Source: Massilia varians (GTDB lineage Bacteria; Pseudomonadota; Gammaproteobacteria; Burkholderiales; Burkholderiaceae_D). Taken from it: a stretch of 64,000 nt of DNA. The stretch is from positions 4,775,001 through 4,839,000 of the forward strand of contig NZ_AP026966.1 in the NCBI RefSeq assembly GCF_027923905.1, written 5' to 3'. The first letter of the stretch is position 1. Every line of letters begins with the position of its first letter. Shown here one piece after another: positions 27,847 through 36,753 of this stretch. The notes beneath the pieces were generated by a model that did no database searches, was not told the origin of the DNA, and saw only the letters and a program-made list of their open reading frames with translations. The translations under genes and the position numbers were made by a program.

Positions 27847-27861
27847 TGTAGTCGGACTACA
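27847..27861. promoter_or_regulatory. Perfect operator-like dyad TGTAGTC-G-GACTACA
   Basis: A 15-bp perfect palindrome with a single central base, about 140 bp upstream of the predicted receptor promoter. The related site at 28102 lies on the amylase side, so a common regulator of both divergent operons is likely. Confidence 0.6.
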
Positions 27862-28101
27862 AATGCACTCTTAGGCAGCATCCGGGCGGAAAGATGCACC
27901 ATGCCGGTGCACGCTTGGGGACCGGAAAGCCGAGAAAAACCAGAAAAATTCCTTACAGAAAAATTATTTGAACTGACGAATCTGTACTTTGACTAGATTC
28001 CGAACAGGCAATGTATTTGTACCATGTAGTCGCTTCATAGTATTCTCGCCGCAACACAACCAAGCGCGGCACTACTCTCTCCTCCTGATTCGGCTGCAAA
28101 C

Positions 28102-28116
28102 TGTAGTCTGACTACG
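28102..28116. promoter_or_regulatory. Operator-like dyad TGTAGTC-T-GACTACG upstream of the amylase operon
   Basis: Differs from the dyad at 27847 only at the centre and the last base. It lies 49 bp before the amylase ATG. Confidence 0.6.
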
Positions 28117-28165
28117 CAGGCGTATTCAAGCCGCATACAGGTGGCGGAGAGAAGCCCAGATACCC

Positions 28166-30028
28166 ATGAAACTTTTCTTCGCCACCTTGCTGGTCGGCAG
28201 TGCCGCCCTGAGCCCCTTTGCCGCCCAGGCCCAGTCTCCCGCGATCGCCCACATGGAGCCGCCCTTCTGGTGGACCGGCATGCAGCACAAGGGCTTGCAG
28301 CTGATGGTGCACGGCGAGCGCATCGCGGACCTGGAGCCTGCCCTCGCCTATCCGGGTGTGCGCATCGCCTCGGTGACCCGGGTCCCCAGCAGGAACTTCC
28401 TGTTCATCGACCTCGAGATCGGCGAGGAAGCACGGCCGGGCAAGTTCGACATCGTGTTCAAGGGCGCGGGCCGCCAGGCCAGCTACGCCTACCAGCTGCT
28501 GGCGCGCGAGCCCGGCTCAGCCCAGCGCCGCGGCTTCGACAGCAGCGACGCGATCTACCAGGTCATGCCGGACCGCTTCGCCAACGGCGACCCCGGCAAC
28601 GACAGCACCCCGGACACGCTGGAGAAGGCAAACCGTGCGGACGGCTCGGGCCGTCACGGCGGCGACATCCAGGGCATCGTCAAGCGCCTCGACTACATCC
28701 AGCGCATGGGCTTTACCCAGCTGTGGCCGACGCCGCTGGTCGAGAACAATATGCCGGCCTACTCCTACCACGGCTACGCCGCCACCGACCATTACCGCAT
28801 CGATCCGCGCTACGGCAGCAACGAGGACTTCCGCCGCTTGTCGCAGGAGGCGAAGAAGCGCGGCATCGGCCTGATCCAGGACGTGGTGCTGTCGCACATC
28901 GGCAGCTCGCACTGGTGGATGAAGGACCTGCCGACCCCGGACTGGGTCAACTACGGCGGCAAGTTCGTGCCCACCCAGCACCACCGCGTCGCCGTGCAGG
29001 ACCCGTACGCCTCGAAGGAAGACGCCGACAACTTCACGCGCGGCTGGTTCGTCGAGACCATGCCCGACCTGAACCAGTCGAACCCGCTGGTGGCGAACTA
29101 CCTCATCCAGAACAACATCTGGTGGATCGAGTATGCCGGCCTGTCGGGACTGCGGATCGATACCTTCGGCTATTCGGACGGCGCCTTCCTGAGCGAATAC
29201 ACGCGGCGCCTGATGGCCGAGTACCCGAAGCTGAACATGGTCGGCGAAGAATGGAGCAAGCTGGTGCCAGTGGTGGCGCGCTGGCAGCGCGGCAAGCAGA
29301 ACTTCGACGGCTATTCGGCCTCCACCCCGAGCCTGATGGACTTCCCGCTGGCCGAAGCCATGCGCACGGCACTCAGCGACAACAAGGGCGGCGACGTCTT
29401 CACCGACGTCTACGAGACGCTCTCGCTCGACTACCTGTACCCGGAACCGGGCAACCTGGTGCTGTTCGAGGCCAACCACGACGTCGCGCGCATCTGGAGC
29501 GAACTGGGCGAAGACTTCGACCGCTACCGGATGATGATGGTGTTCCTGATGACGATGCCGCGCATCCCGCAGCTGTACACCGGCGACGAGATCCTGATGA
29601 CCAGCGCCACCGGCGAGCGCGACGACGCCAGCTACCGCCGCGACTTCCCCGGCGGCTGGGCCGGCGACCGGGTCGACGCCTTCACCGGCAAGGGCCTCAC
29701 GGCGCAGCAGCGCGCGGCCCAGGAGCTGGTGCGCAAGCTGGCCAACTGGCGCAAGGGCCAGCCGGTGATCCACAGCGGCAAGCTGATGCATTACGGCCCG
29801 CGCGACAATACCTATGTCTACTTCCGCTACGACGACGACAAGAAGGTGCTGGTCGCCTTCAACAACAACCCGAAGGAGATGGTGCTGGACACCCACCGCT
29901 TCCGCGAGATGCTGGCCGGGGTGCCGGGCGGCGTCGATGTCCTGAGCGGCAAGCGTTTCGAGCTGGGCAAGGAGCTGCGCCTGCCGGCAAAGGCAAGCCT
30001 GATCCTGGAACTGGAGGCGGCACAATGA
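28166..30028 (+). CDS. Exported cyclomaltodextrinase/neopullulanase-like GH13 enzyme
   Basis: 620 residues with signal peptide MKLFFATLLVGSAALSPFAAQAQ. The N-terminal domain (about 25-115, HMEPPFWWTGMQHKGLQLMV) matches the cyclomaltodextrinase N-terminal beta-sandwich found in SusA-like enzymes. The GH13 barrel follows (AIYQVMPDRFANGD). Predicted catalytic residues are Asp332 (LRIDTFGYSD), Glu361 (MVGEEWS) and Asp439 (EANHDVAR). Expected action is hydrolysis of cyclodextrins, pullulan or maltodextrins in the periplasm. It is first in an operon with the next gene, whose ATG overlaps its TGA (ATGA), implying translational coupling. Confidence 0.92.
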   Translation: MKLFFATLLVGSAALSPFAAQAQSPAIAHMEPPFWWTGMQHKGLQLMVHGERIADLEPALAYPGVRIASVTRVPSRNFLFIDLEIGEEARPGKFDIVFKGAGRQASYAYQLLAREPGSAQRRGFDSSDAIYQVMPDRFANGDPGNDSTPDTLEKANRADGSGRHGGDIQGIVKRLDYIQRMGFTQLWPTPLVENNMPAYSYHGYAATDHYRIDPRYGSNEDFRRLSQEAKKRGIGLIQDVVLSHIGSSHWWMKDLPTPDWVNYGGKFVPTQHHRVAVQDPYASKEDADNFTRGWFVETMPDLNQSNPLVANYLIQNNIWWIEYAGLSGLRIDTFGYSDGAFLSEYTRRLMAEYPKLNMVGEEWSKLVPVVARWQRGKQNFDGYSASTPSLMDFPLAEAMRTALSDNKGGDVFTDVYETLSLDYLYPEPGNLVLFEANHDVARIWSELGEDFDRYRMMMVFLMTMPRIPQLYTGDEILMTSATGERDDASYRRDFPGGWAGDRVDAFTGKGLTAQQRAAQELVRKLANWRKGQPVIHSGKLMHYGPRDNTYVYFRYDDDKKVLVAFNNNPKEMVLDTHRFREMLAGVPGGVDVLSGKRFELGKELRLPAKASLILELEAAQ

Positions 30029-32928
30029 AGCGCAGCCTGCTGGCCACCGCCGCCTTCCTGGCCTGCCTGGGCGCGAGCGCACAGGACAAGGAACTGTACA
30101 TCCGCGGCGCCTTCAACGGCTGGGGTACCGACAACGCGCTCGCCCACAAGGGCCAGGGCGTCTACGAGGCCGACATCCTGGTCAGTCCCGGCAACCATGC
30201 ATTCAAGGTGGGCAGCCGCGACTGGAGCGACGAGTGGGTGCTTGATGCCAACAAGAGCGTGACGGTGGCGCCGAACACGCCCTACCGGCTCGCGACCCAG
30301 GCCGGCCCGGAAGACTACCTGTTCGTGCGCCGCACCGGCACCTACCGCTTCACGGTGGACGCCTCCAACCCGGCCGCGCCGAGCCTGCGCGTGCTGCGCC
30401 TGGACACGCCGCAGGCGGCAGGCACCGCCGACCCGCACGCCGGGCACGCCGCCGTCGCGACGCTCCAGTGGCCGACCTGGGACGGCAAACGGGAAACGGC
30501 GCGCTTCTCCTCGCCCGACCCCGGTGCGCCGCTGCGCCGCTATGTCCACTCCACCACCCTGAGCCTGCGCGATCCCGGCCCACAGCACAGCGACTACGCC
30601 GAGCAGCCCGGCCTGCCGCGCATCCGCACCGGCAACCTGGCCTTCGATGCCCTGTTCGCGCTGGCCGGCGCCGAGATGCGCCAGGACTCGGTCAGCCATA
30701 TCCGCGACGGCAACTACAACGGCGGCGCCGCCATCGCCTGCGAGTGCTTCGCGACCGGCGAGAAGTGGCACTACGTGTGGACCCGCGACCTGTCGTATGC
30801 GGCCGACCTGGGCCTGGCCCTGCTCGACCCGCAGCGGGTGCGCAACTCGCTCGAATTCAAGCTGTCCGGCTGGCGCAAGGGCGTGCCGGTCGCGCCCCAG
30901 GTCGCCGGCAAGGGTGACGCAACTGAGGACGGCCTGCAGATCGTGCAGGACACCGGCAGCGGCGGCAGCTGGCCGGTCAGCACCGACCGCGTCACCTGGG
31001 CCTTCGCGGCCGAGGAAACCCTGCGCGCCCTGCCCGCCCGGGAACGCGCCGCGTTCGCACGGCGCGCGCTGCCGGCGCTCGTCAACACGATCGAGAACGA
31101 CCGCATCGCCGCCTTCGATGCGAAGACCGGCCTGTACATGGGCGAGCAGTCCTTCCTCGACTGGCGCGACCAGAGCTACGCGTCGTGGATCCCGGGCGAA
31201 CTGGCCTTCATGTCGACCTCGAAGTCGCTGTCGACCAACGTCGGCCACGTCCAGGCCCTGAAGCTGGCATCGACCCTGGCGCGCGGGCAAGGCGACCAGG
31301 CCCGGGCGGAGCGCTACGCCAAGTGGGCAGACGCGCTGACCCGCGCCATCAATTCCCAGCTCTGGCTGGACGATGCCGGCATGTACAGCAGCCTGACCGC
31401 CGGTCACTTCGACGGCGCGCCGATGCACAAGTTCGACTGGCTCGGCCAGTCGCTCGCCATCATCAGCGGCGTCGCCAGCGAGGAACGCGCGCGCTCGATC
31501 CTGGCGCGCTACCCGCACGGGCCGATGGGCGCGCCGGTCATTTGGCCGCAGCAGCCGGACATGCCGGTCTACCACAACCGCGCCCTGTGGCCCTTCGTCA
31601 CGGGCTACGGCCTGCGGGCGGCCACCCACGCGAAGAACGTGGCGGTGGCCGATGCGGCCTACGACTCGCTGATGCGCGGCGCGGCCCTGAACATGTCGAA
31701 CATGGAGAACCTCGAGTGGCTGTCCGGCCAGCCGCTGCTGCTCGACGAACGCAAGCCGAACCTGATCGGGCCGGTGATCAACTCGCGGCGCCAGCTGTGG
31801 TCCGTGGGAGCCTATCTGGGCATGGTGGTGGGCGAGGTGTTCGGGGTATCGCTCCAGGACGATGCGCTGGCCTTGCGCCCCTTCGTCACCGCCAGATTGC
31901 GCCGCGAGATGTTCGCGGCATCGAACGAGATCGCCCTGCACGATCTGCGCCTGCACGGCAAGCGCGTCGACGTACGCCTGCGGCTGCCGGCGGCAAGCCG
32001 GGCAGACGGCTACTACCTGGTCGACCAGGTCCTGCTGAATGGCCAGGCAAGCGGCGACAGCATTCCCCTTGCGCGGCTCCAGGACCGGAACCAGGTCGAG
32101 ATCGTGCTCGGCCGGCTGGCGCCCGGGCAGCAGGACATCCGCCGCGTGAAGGACGATCCGTACGCGGACGGCGGCGCCACCTTCGGCCCGCGCGAACCCA
32201 CGATCGCGGCATTGAAGCGCGACGCCAAGGGCGTGACGCTGCAGATCGCGGGCGCCCCGGAGGAACAAGGCGTGAGCTACAGCGTGTACCGCGACGGCAA
32301 GCGCGTGGCCGAGGGCCTGCCTGCGGGCAGCTGGATCGATCGATCCGCGAACGCCTTCGGCTGCTATGCGGTGGAAGCGCAGGCCGCGGCCAGCAACAAC
32401 CGCAGCCACCACAGCGCCCCGCGCTGCGTCGACGCCGGCATCGAGATCGCCGTCACCGATGCGCGCACCGTCTCCAACCTGAAGCCGGTTGCGCCGACTG
32501 CCCGCTTCCCGAGCCCGCGCCTGCAAGCCTGGGGCCGGCCGGGCGACCGCTTCGCCGTCGACCGCATCGCCATCCCCGCGGCCGGCAACTACCAGGTGCA
32601 GGTCCGTTACCACAACGCGGCCAACCAGGTGAACCTGGGCATCAGCGGCGGCGTGAAGTGGCTGGCCGTGAAGGACGGGCGCGGCCGGATCGTGGCGCAG
32701 GGTGTGGTGCAGTTGCCGCATGCGCCGCTGACGAAGGCGAATACCCCCAGCGTGTATTCGACGCCGCTGGCGGCGCGCCTGGGGCGCGGCAGCTACCGCA
32801 TCGAGATGAGCGACTTCTACAATATGAGCTATCTCGACAGCAATAGCAGCTTCAGCGCGGCGGGTGGCCTCACGGGACCGTCGAACCGCTTCGACATCTA
32901 TGGGGTCCGCCTGCTCAGGACGAATTAA
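30025..32928 (+). CDS. Secreted six-hairpin-like glycosidase with N-terminal starch-binding-like domain
   Basis: 967 residues; start fixed by an ATGA overlap with the preceding gene. Signal peptide MKRSLLATAAFLACLGASA. Residues about 20-105 (ELYIRGAFNGWGTDNALAHK) resemble a CBM48/SusE-like glucan-binding fold. The middle (about 205-640) has repeated helical pairs, acidic motifs WHYVWTRDLSYAADLGLALL, WLGQSLAIISG and NMENLEWLSGQP, suggesting an (alpha/alpha)6 glycosidase of uncertain family. The C-terminal third is beta-rich, including a fibronectin-like stretch (SYSVYRDGKRVAEGLPAGSW) and a carbohydrate-binding-like end. A catalytic pair cannot be assigned with confidence. The operon partner suggests an alpha-glucan substrate. 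Confidence 0.7.
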   Translation: MKRSLLATAAFLACLGASAQDKELYIRGAFNGWGTDNALAHKGQGVYEADILVSPGNHAFKVGSRDWSDEWVLDANKSVTVAPNTPYRLATQAGPEDYLFVRRTGTYRFTVDASNPAAPSLRVLRLDTPQAAGTADPHAGHAAVATLQWPTWDGKRETARFSSPDPGAPLRRYVHSTTLSLRDPGPQHSDYAEQPGLPRIRTGNLAFDALFALAGAEMRQDSVSHIRDGNYNGGAAIACECFATGEKWHYVWTRDLSYAADLGLALLDPQRVRNSLEFKLSGWRKGVPVAPQVAGKGDATEDGLQIVQDTGSGGSWPVSTDRVTWAFAAEETLRALPARERAAFARRALPALVNTIENDRIAAFDAKTGLYMGEQSFLDWRDQSYASWIPGELAFMSTSKSLSTNVGHVQALKLASTLARGQGDQARAERYAKWADALTRAINSQLWLDDAGMYSSLTAGHFDGAPMHKFDWLGQSLAIISGVASEERARSILARYPHGPMGAPVIWPQQPDMPVYHNRALWPFVTGYGLRAATHAKNVAVADAAYDSLMRGAALNMSNMENLEWLSGQPLLLDERKPNLIGPVINSRRQLWSVGAYLGMVVGEVFGVSLQDDALALRPFVTARLRREMFAASNEIALHDLRLHGKRVDVRLRLPAASRADGYYLVDQVLLNGQASGDSIPLARLQDRNQVEIVLGRLAPGQQDIRRVKDDPYADGGATFGPREPTIAALKRDAKGVTLQIAGAPEEQGVSYSVYRDGKRVAEGLPAGSWIDRSANAFGCYAVEAQAAASNNRSHHSAPRCVDAGIEIAVTDARTVSNLKPVAPTARFPSPRLQAWGRPGDRFAVDRIAIPAAGNYQVQVRYHNAANQVNLGISGGVKWLAVKDGRGRIVAQGVVQLPHAPLTKANTPSVYSTPLAARLGRGSYRIEMSDFYNMSYLDSNSSFSAAGGLTGPSNRFDIYGVRLLRTN

Positions 32929-32929
32929 C

Positions 32930-33030
32930 GTAGGGTGCACGGCTTTGCCGTGCGCGCGTTCAGCTCCGCTATGCGCTGCGACGAAGCTTCTGGCAGTTGA
33001 ACGCGCGGTCGGCAGAGCCGACCACCCTAC
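32930..33030. repeat. Nested-palindrome intergenic repeat, copy 4
   Basis: 101 bp; the left end reads GTAGGGTGCAC instead of GTAGGGTGGTC. Left hairpin GCACGG-CTTTG-CCGTGC, right hairpin GGTCGG-CAGAG-CCGACC, internal arms CGCGCGTTCA and TGAACGCGCG. It starts two bases after the glycosidase stop codon. Confidence 0.9.
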
Positions 33031-33049
33031 GAAACCCCGAGGTGCATAA

Positions 33050-34039
33050 TCAGGCGGCTTCGGCCGCGCCGGGGACCGGCCGCGCTTCCTTGCGCGACGG
33101 TCCCTGCGTCATCAGGAGCAGCCGCCCTTCCAGCACGCGGAACTCGAGCGGCATGGCCATCGTCTCCACCTCGCCGTCGGCCGCGACCTTCATGCGCTTG
33201 CGGCCGTAGACCGAGGGCGTGCGCACCAGCAGGCGCTTGAAGGCAAAAGCTTCGACCTCGTCGTCGTCGCCCAGGCGCCCCAGCATGCCGCGCACCAGCA
33301 GGCGCAGCAGGCCCAGCTTGCCCATCGGCCGCGGGGCGATGCCGACCAGTTGCCCGTCCTCCACCGCCTCGATCAGGCCGTCGCGCATCCCGACCTGCTC
33401 CAGCTGCAGGCGATTATTCCCTACGAACAAGGTTGTAGTCCGCAGGCGGCGCTCCTTGCCGTCGAGTTCGAGCGTGATGCGCAGGTGCCGGTGCGGACGC
33501 AGCGCCATCTTGATGGCCGAGAAGAACGCGACGACGCGGCTGCGCCCATAGTGGCGCTTGTCGTGCTCGCGCTCCTCGAGCAGTTTCGGGTACAGGCCGA
33601 CGCTGGCATTGACGAGGAAAATCTTGTTGTTGAGCAGCCCTACCTGCACCGGCTGCAGCGTCGCCCGCAGCAGCGCGTAGACGGCCTCGGCCAGGTCTTC
33701 GGGAATGCCGTGGGTACGGCCAAAATAGTTAAATGTTCCTTGCGGCAAGACGCCGAACGGGCAGCCCGCCAGCACGGCTTCATGCGCCACCGTGTTGATG
33801 GTGCCGTCGCCGCCCGCCGCCACCAGGATGCCGCCTTCGGCCGTGGCGCGCGCCGCCATGGCGCGCGCCTTCCCGGCCAGTTCGGACGGATCGTCGACCA
33901 ATTCCAAGGCGCAACTGCGGCCGGAGGAGGCCAGCACGCTCTCGATGGTCGAGCGCCTCAGTTCGGTCTCGGAATGGCCGGAACCGGCGTTGAGGACGAT
34001 GAAAAACGGCGCATCGGGGCGTGGCTCGGTGATCGGCAT
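33050..34039 (-). CDS. Diacylglycerol kinase-catalytic-domain (YegS-like) lipid kinase
   Basis: 329 residues from the ATG at 34039. Opens FFIVLNAGSGHSETELRRS and has the nucleotide-binding motif GGDGTIN (76-82), followed by LPQGTFNYFGRTHGIPED, hallmarks of the DAGK/YegS/sphingosine-kinase fold. The C-terminal half is the family beta-sandwich (KRMKVAADGEVETMAMPLEF). Such proteins phosphorylate diacylglycerol, phosphatidylglycerol or related lipids at the membrane. The precise substrate is unknown. Convergent with the glycosidase gene, with repeat copy 4 between. Confidence 0.87.
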   Translation of the reverse strand: MPITEPRPDAPFFIVLNAGSGHSETELRRSTIESVLASSGRSCALELVDDPSELAGKARAMAARATAEGGILVAAGGDGTINTVAHEAVLAGCPFGVLPQGTFNYFGRTHGIPEDLAEAVYALLRATLQPVQVGLLNNKIFLVNASVGLYPKLLEEREHDKRHYGRSRVVAFFSAIKMALRPHRHLRITLELDGKERRLRTTTLFVGNNRLQLEQVGMRDGLIEAVEDGQLVGIAPRPMGKLGLLRLLVRGMLGRLGDDDEVEAFAFKRLLVRTPSVYGRKRMKVAADGEVETMAMPLEFRVLEGRLLLMTQGPSRKEARPVPGAAEAA

Positions 34040-34110
34040 CGACGGTTCGCTTGATCGGTTGGTGGAGGTGCAGGCAATCCTACCACCACCGCCGCGCCGC
34101 ACAAGGTGCG

Positions 34111-34653
34111 CTAACGCGCCTCCGGCAAGTCCATCCGGTACAGGTTCAGTGCGGGCTCGCCCGCCACCACGGTTCGCATTCCGACGAAGCGCATCCCCAG
34201 CCTGAGCAGCAGCGCGATCGAGGGGGCGTTGCCCGGCGTGGTGATGGCCGCCAGCCGCGCGATGCCGAGCGTGCGCGCATGCGCGACCACGGCCCGGGCG
34301 GCTTCGAAGGCATAGCCCCGGCCGCGGTGGCGCGCCAGGAAGGCGTAGCCGAGGTCGACGTCTTCCAGCGCCTCGCGCTTGATCAGGCCGGACAGGCCGA
34401 CCGGCACCGCCTCGCCGCCCTCCCCGCAGGCTTCGACCAGGTACATGGAATGGCCGCGCGTGCGCTGCATCGCCATCGGCCCGTCCTCGATCGCTTGCAC
34501 CGCCGCGGCGAGGCTGCGCACGCCGCGGTCGCCGATATGCCTGATGAAGGCGGGATCGTTGAACAGTTCCAGGAACACCGGTGCGTCGCCCGTGTCGGCC
34601 AGGCGCAGGCGCAGGCGTTCGGTACGCAGGACTTCGCGCGGGTGCGGCCTCAC
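34111..34653 (-). CDS. GNAT N-acetyltransferase (RimJ/RimL-like)
   Basis: 180 residues, starting with GTG at 34653 in a GTGA overlap with the upstream GNAT gene; no ATG start suits the conserved N terminus VLRTERLRLRLADTGDAPVF. Acetyl-CoA-binding region about 95-130 (AFLARHRGRGYAFEAARAVV). The pattern LRTERLxLR with the later GYAFEA motif is typical of RimJ/RimL-type enzymes acetylating protein N termini or small molecules. Translationally coupled to its neighbour, another GNAT of a different subtype; their substrates are unknown. Confidence 0.85.
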   Translation of the reverse strand: MRPHPREVLRTERLRLRLADTGDAPVFLELFNDPAFIRHIGDRGVRSLAAAVQAIEDGPMAMQRTRGHSMYLVEACGEGGEAVPVGLSGLIKREALEDVDLGYAFLARHRGRGYAFEAARAVVAHARTLGIARLAAITTPGNAPSIALLLRLGMRFVGMRTVVAGEPALNLYRMDLPEAR

Positions 34654-35174
34654 GCGTCCGCCGTCGGCCAGTGGTCGGGGTCCTGCAGCAGCTGGTACAT
34701 GACGTAGGCGTCCACGTAGCCGAGGCGCTTGTGGCGGTAGGCCTTGGGCAGGGTGCCGACGATCGAGAAACCGAGCTTCTTCCACAGCCGGATGGCGGCG
34801 GTATTGGTGCTCACGACATAGTTGAACTGCATGGCCAGATAGCCCTGGCGGCGCGCCTCGAGCAGGCTGTGCTCGCCGAGCAGGCGCCCGACGCCGGCCC
34901 CCTGCGCCGAGGGGCTGACCATGTAGGACGCATTGGCCACGTGGTGGCCGCGCCCGACCTGGTTCTGCACCAGGCGGTACATGCCGAGCACGCGCGTCCC
35001 GCTGGCCGCGACGAAGGCGGTCACCTCGGGGCCGAGCCAGTAGGCGTGGCCGGCCTCGCGCGTGGTGGCGGTGGTGAAGGGATAGGTTTCGCCGGCCGCG
35101 ACGTGGGCGCAGAAGATGTTCCACATCGCATCGAAATCTTGCTCGCCGGCAGGGCGGATCTGGATGTCTTTCAC
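34650..35174 (-). CDS. GNAT N-acetyltransferase
   Basis: 174 residues. IQIRPAGEQDFDAMWNIFCA is the usual N-terminal GNAT strand-helix. The acetyl-CoA loop VSPSAQGAGVGRLLGEHSLL (about 86-105) contains the Q/RxxGxG/A motif. The stretch NTAAIRLWKKLGFSIVGTLP (about 123-142) is the C-terminal GNAT motif. First gene of a two-gene operon; the neighbouring GNAT starts inside its stop codon. Substrate unknown. Confidence 0.88.
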   Translation of the reverse strand: MKDIQIRPAGEQDFDAMWNIFCAHVAAGETYPFTTATTREAGHAYWLGPEVTAFVAASGTRVLGMYRLVQNQVGRGHHVANASYMVSPSAQGAGVGRLLGEHSLLEARRQGYLAMQFNYVVSTNTAAIRLWKKLGFSIVGTLPKAYRHKRLGYVDAYVMYQLLQDPDHWPTADA

Positions 35175-35239
35175 GGCTGTCGGAAGCGTATTGACCGAAC
35201 TTGAAAGCGTTCTATTCTAGCTCCAAATTGTCAGCACGT

Positions 35240-36553
35240 TCACGAATCGTGCGCAGGTTTTCGATCATATGCCGCGCCCTGCTGCGGCATCCGGAAGTCG
35301 GTGGCGGCGGGCCGTCCGGGCAGGTGCAGGCTCACCCGGGCAGATGGCGCCTCGGCCACCACGGCGCCGCGCCGCACTACCAGCTTGCGCGCCGCGCGCA
35401 GGCGGATCGCTTCGATCGTGGAGCCAGCGTCCAGCAGCACCAGGTCGGCCCAGCAGCCCGGCGCCAGTCCATAGCCTTCGAGGCCGAGGATGCGCGCCGG
35501 GGTCTCGGTGACCGCCAGGAAGCACTGGTGCATCGCCTCCACCCCGGTCATCTGCGCCACGTGCAGTCCCATGTGCGCCACTTCCAGCATGTCGCCCGAG
35601 CCCATGCCGTACCAGGGATCGAGCACGCAATCGTGGCCGAAGGCGACGTCCACGCCGGCCGCCAGCAGTTCCGGCACCCGGGTCATGCCGCGCCGCTTCG
35701 GGTAGGTGTCGTGGCGGCCCTGCAGGGTGATGTTGATGAGCGGATTGGCGATCGCCGCGACGCCGCTTTCCGCGATCAGGGGCAGCAGCTTGCTCACATA
35801 GTAGTTGTCCATCGAGTGCATCGAGGTCAGGTGCGAGCCGGCCACCAGGCCCTGCATGCCCAGGCGCCGGGTTTCGGACGCCAGGGTCTCGATGTGGCGC
35901 GACATCGGGTCGTCGGTCTCGTCGCAGTGCATGTCCACGCGCCGGTCCTGCTGGGCGGCGAACTCGCACAGCAGGCGGATCGATTCGCTTCCTTCGGCCA
36001 TGGTGCGCTCGAAGTGCGGAATGCCGCCGACCACGTCCACGCCCATTGCGATCGCGCGTTTCAGGTTGTCGAAGGCCCCCGGGCTGCGCAGCAGGCCGTC
36101 CTGGGGAAAGGCGACCAGTTGCAGGTCGAGGTAGGGCGCCACCTGGCAGCGCACTTCCAGCAGCGCTTCGACGGCCAGCAGGCGGTCATCGCAGACGTCG
36201 ACGTGGGTGCGGATCGCCAGCAGGCCGCGCGCCACCGCCCAGTCGCAGTAGCGCAAGGCGCGCTCGACGATGGCATCCTGCGCCAGCTGGGGTTTCAGCT
36301 CTCCCCAAAGGCGGATCCCTTCGAGCAGGGTGCCGCTGCGGTTCACCCGCGGCAGCCCGAAGCTGAGGGTGGAATCCATGTGGAAGTGCGCATCCACGAA
36401 CGGCGGGCTGACCAGGTCGCCGTCGGCGTCGATCTCGCGCGCGCCCTGCGCACCCAGGCGCTTTTCCACGGCCACGATGCGTTCGCCGTTGATGCCGATG
36501 TCGATGCCGCGGCTGCCGTCCGGCAGGGTGGCGTTGCGAATCACGAGATCCAT
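35240..36553 (-). CDS. codA: Cytosine deaminase / related amidohydrolase
   Basis: 437 residues from the ATG at 36553, preceded by AGGAGG. Amidohydrolase-family metal ligands: HxH in VDAHFHMDST (His56, His58), HCDETDDP (metal His and catalytic Glu, about 208-215), and Asp in FGHDCVLDPW (about 305). The last motif and DETDD are typical of CodA-type cytosine deaminases rather than of N-isopropylammelide or TRZ/ATZ enzymes. It would convert cytosine to uracil plus ammonia for pyrimidine salvage. No cytosine permease gene is adjacent. It stands alone, divergent from the phasin gene. Confidence 0.88.
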   Translation of the reverse strand: MDLVIRNATLPDGSRGIDIGINGERIVAVEKRLGAQGAREIDADGDLVSPPFVDAHFHMDSTLSFGLPRVNRSGTLLEGIRLWGELKPQLAQDAIVERALRYCDWAVARGLLAIRTHVDVCDDRLLAVEALLEVRCQVAPYLDLQLVAFPQDGLLRSPGAFDNLKRAIAMGVDVVGGIPHFERTMAEGSESIRLLCEFAAQQDRRVDMHCDETDDPMSRHIETLASETRRLGMQGLVAGSHLTSMHSMDNYYVSKLLPLIAESGVAAIANPLINITLQGRHDTYPKRRGMTRVPELLAAGVDVAFGHDCVLDPWYGMGSGDMLEVAHMGLHVAQMTGVEAMHQCFLAVTETPARILGLEGYGLAPGCWADLVLLDAGSTIEAIRLRAARKLVVRRGAVVAEAPSARVSLHLPGRPAATDFRMPQQGAAYDRKPAHDS

Positions 36554-36680
36554 GCGCGCTCCTCCTTTTGTCCCTCCGATTGTAACCATTTCCTGGAAGA
36601 CTGGACGGTCAAGCAAATTCCACATGGGTCAATAATGCTGCAACGCAAGATTTCTATAACTAAAGAACACAATAAGTGGT

Positions 36681-36709
36681 TTGCAACACCGGCCATTCAT
36701 GGCTACACT
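36681..36709 (+). promoter_or_regulatory. Sigma70-type promoter of the phasin gene
   Basis: TTGCAA (36681-36686), a 17-base spacer, then TACACT (36704-36709), 44 bp before the ATG at 36754. AAGGAAA lies just upstream of the start. Confidence 0.55.
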
Positions 36710-36753
36710 AGTTATATTGCAGTGCGCCATAAAATGACTGACAAGGAAATCTC

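Larger units (their letters stand above)
27612..28165. other. 554-bp divergent control region between receptor and amylase operon
   Basis: AT-rich and without a convincing gene. On the minus strand TTGACA (27743-27738) followed after 18 bp by CAGAAT (27719-27714) is a plausible receptor promoter; a second TTGACA is at 27711-27706. The palindromes at 27689-27704, 27847-27861 and 28102-28116 lie here, plus a half-site TGTAGTC at 28025-28031. This is the main regulatory hub of the locus. Confidence 0.7.

Noticed and set aside
28141..32928. Single 1595-codon frame that would fuse the glycosidase to a long N-terminal extension
   Set aside because: The first 628 codons are an out-of-frame reading of the GH13 gene; the real gene starts at 30025 with a signal peptide.
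29827..32940. 1037-codon minus-strand frame opposite the glycosidase operon
   Set aside because: Low-complexity antisense translation without motifs; the plus-strand genes have signal peptides, catalytic motifs and an ATGA overlap.
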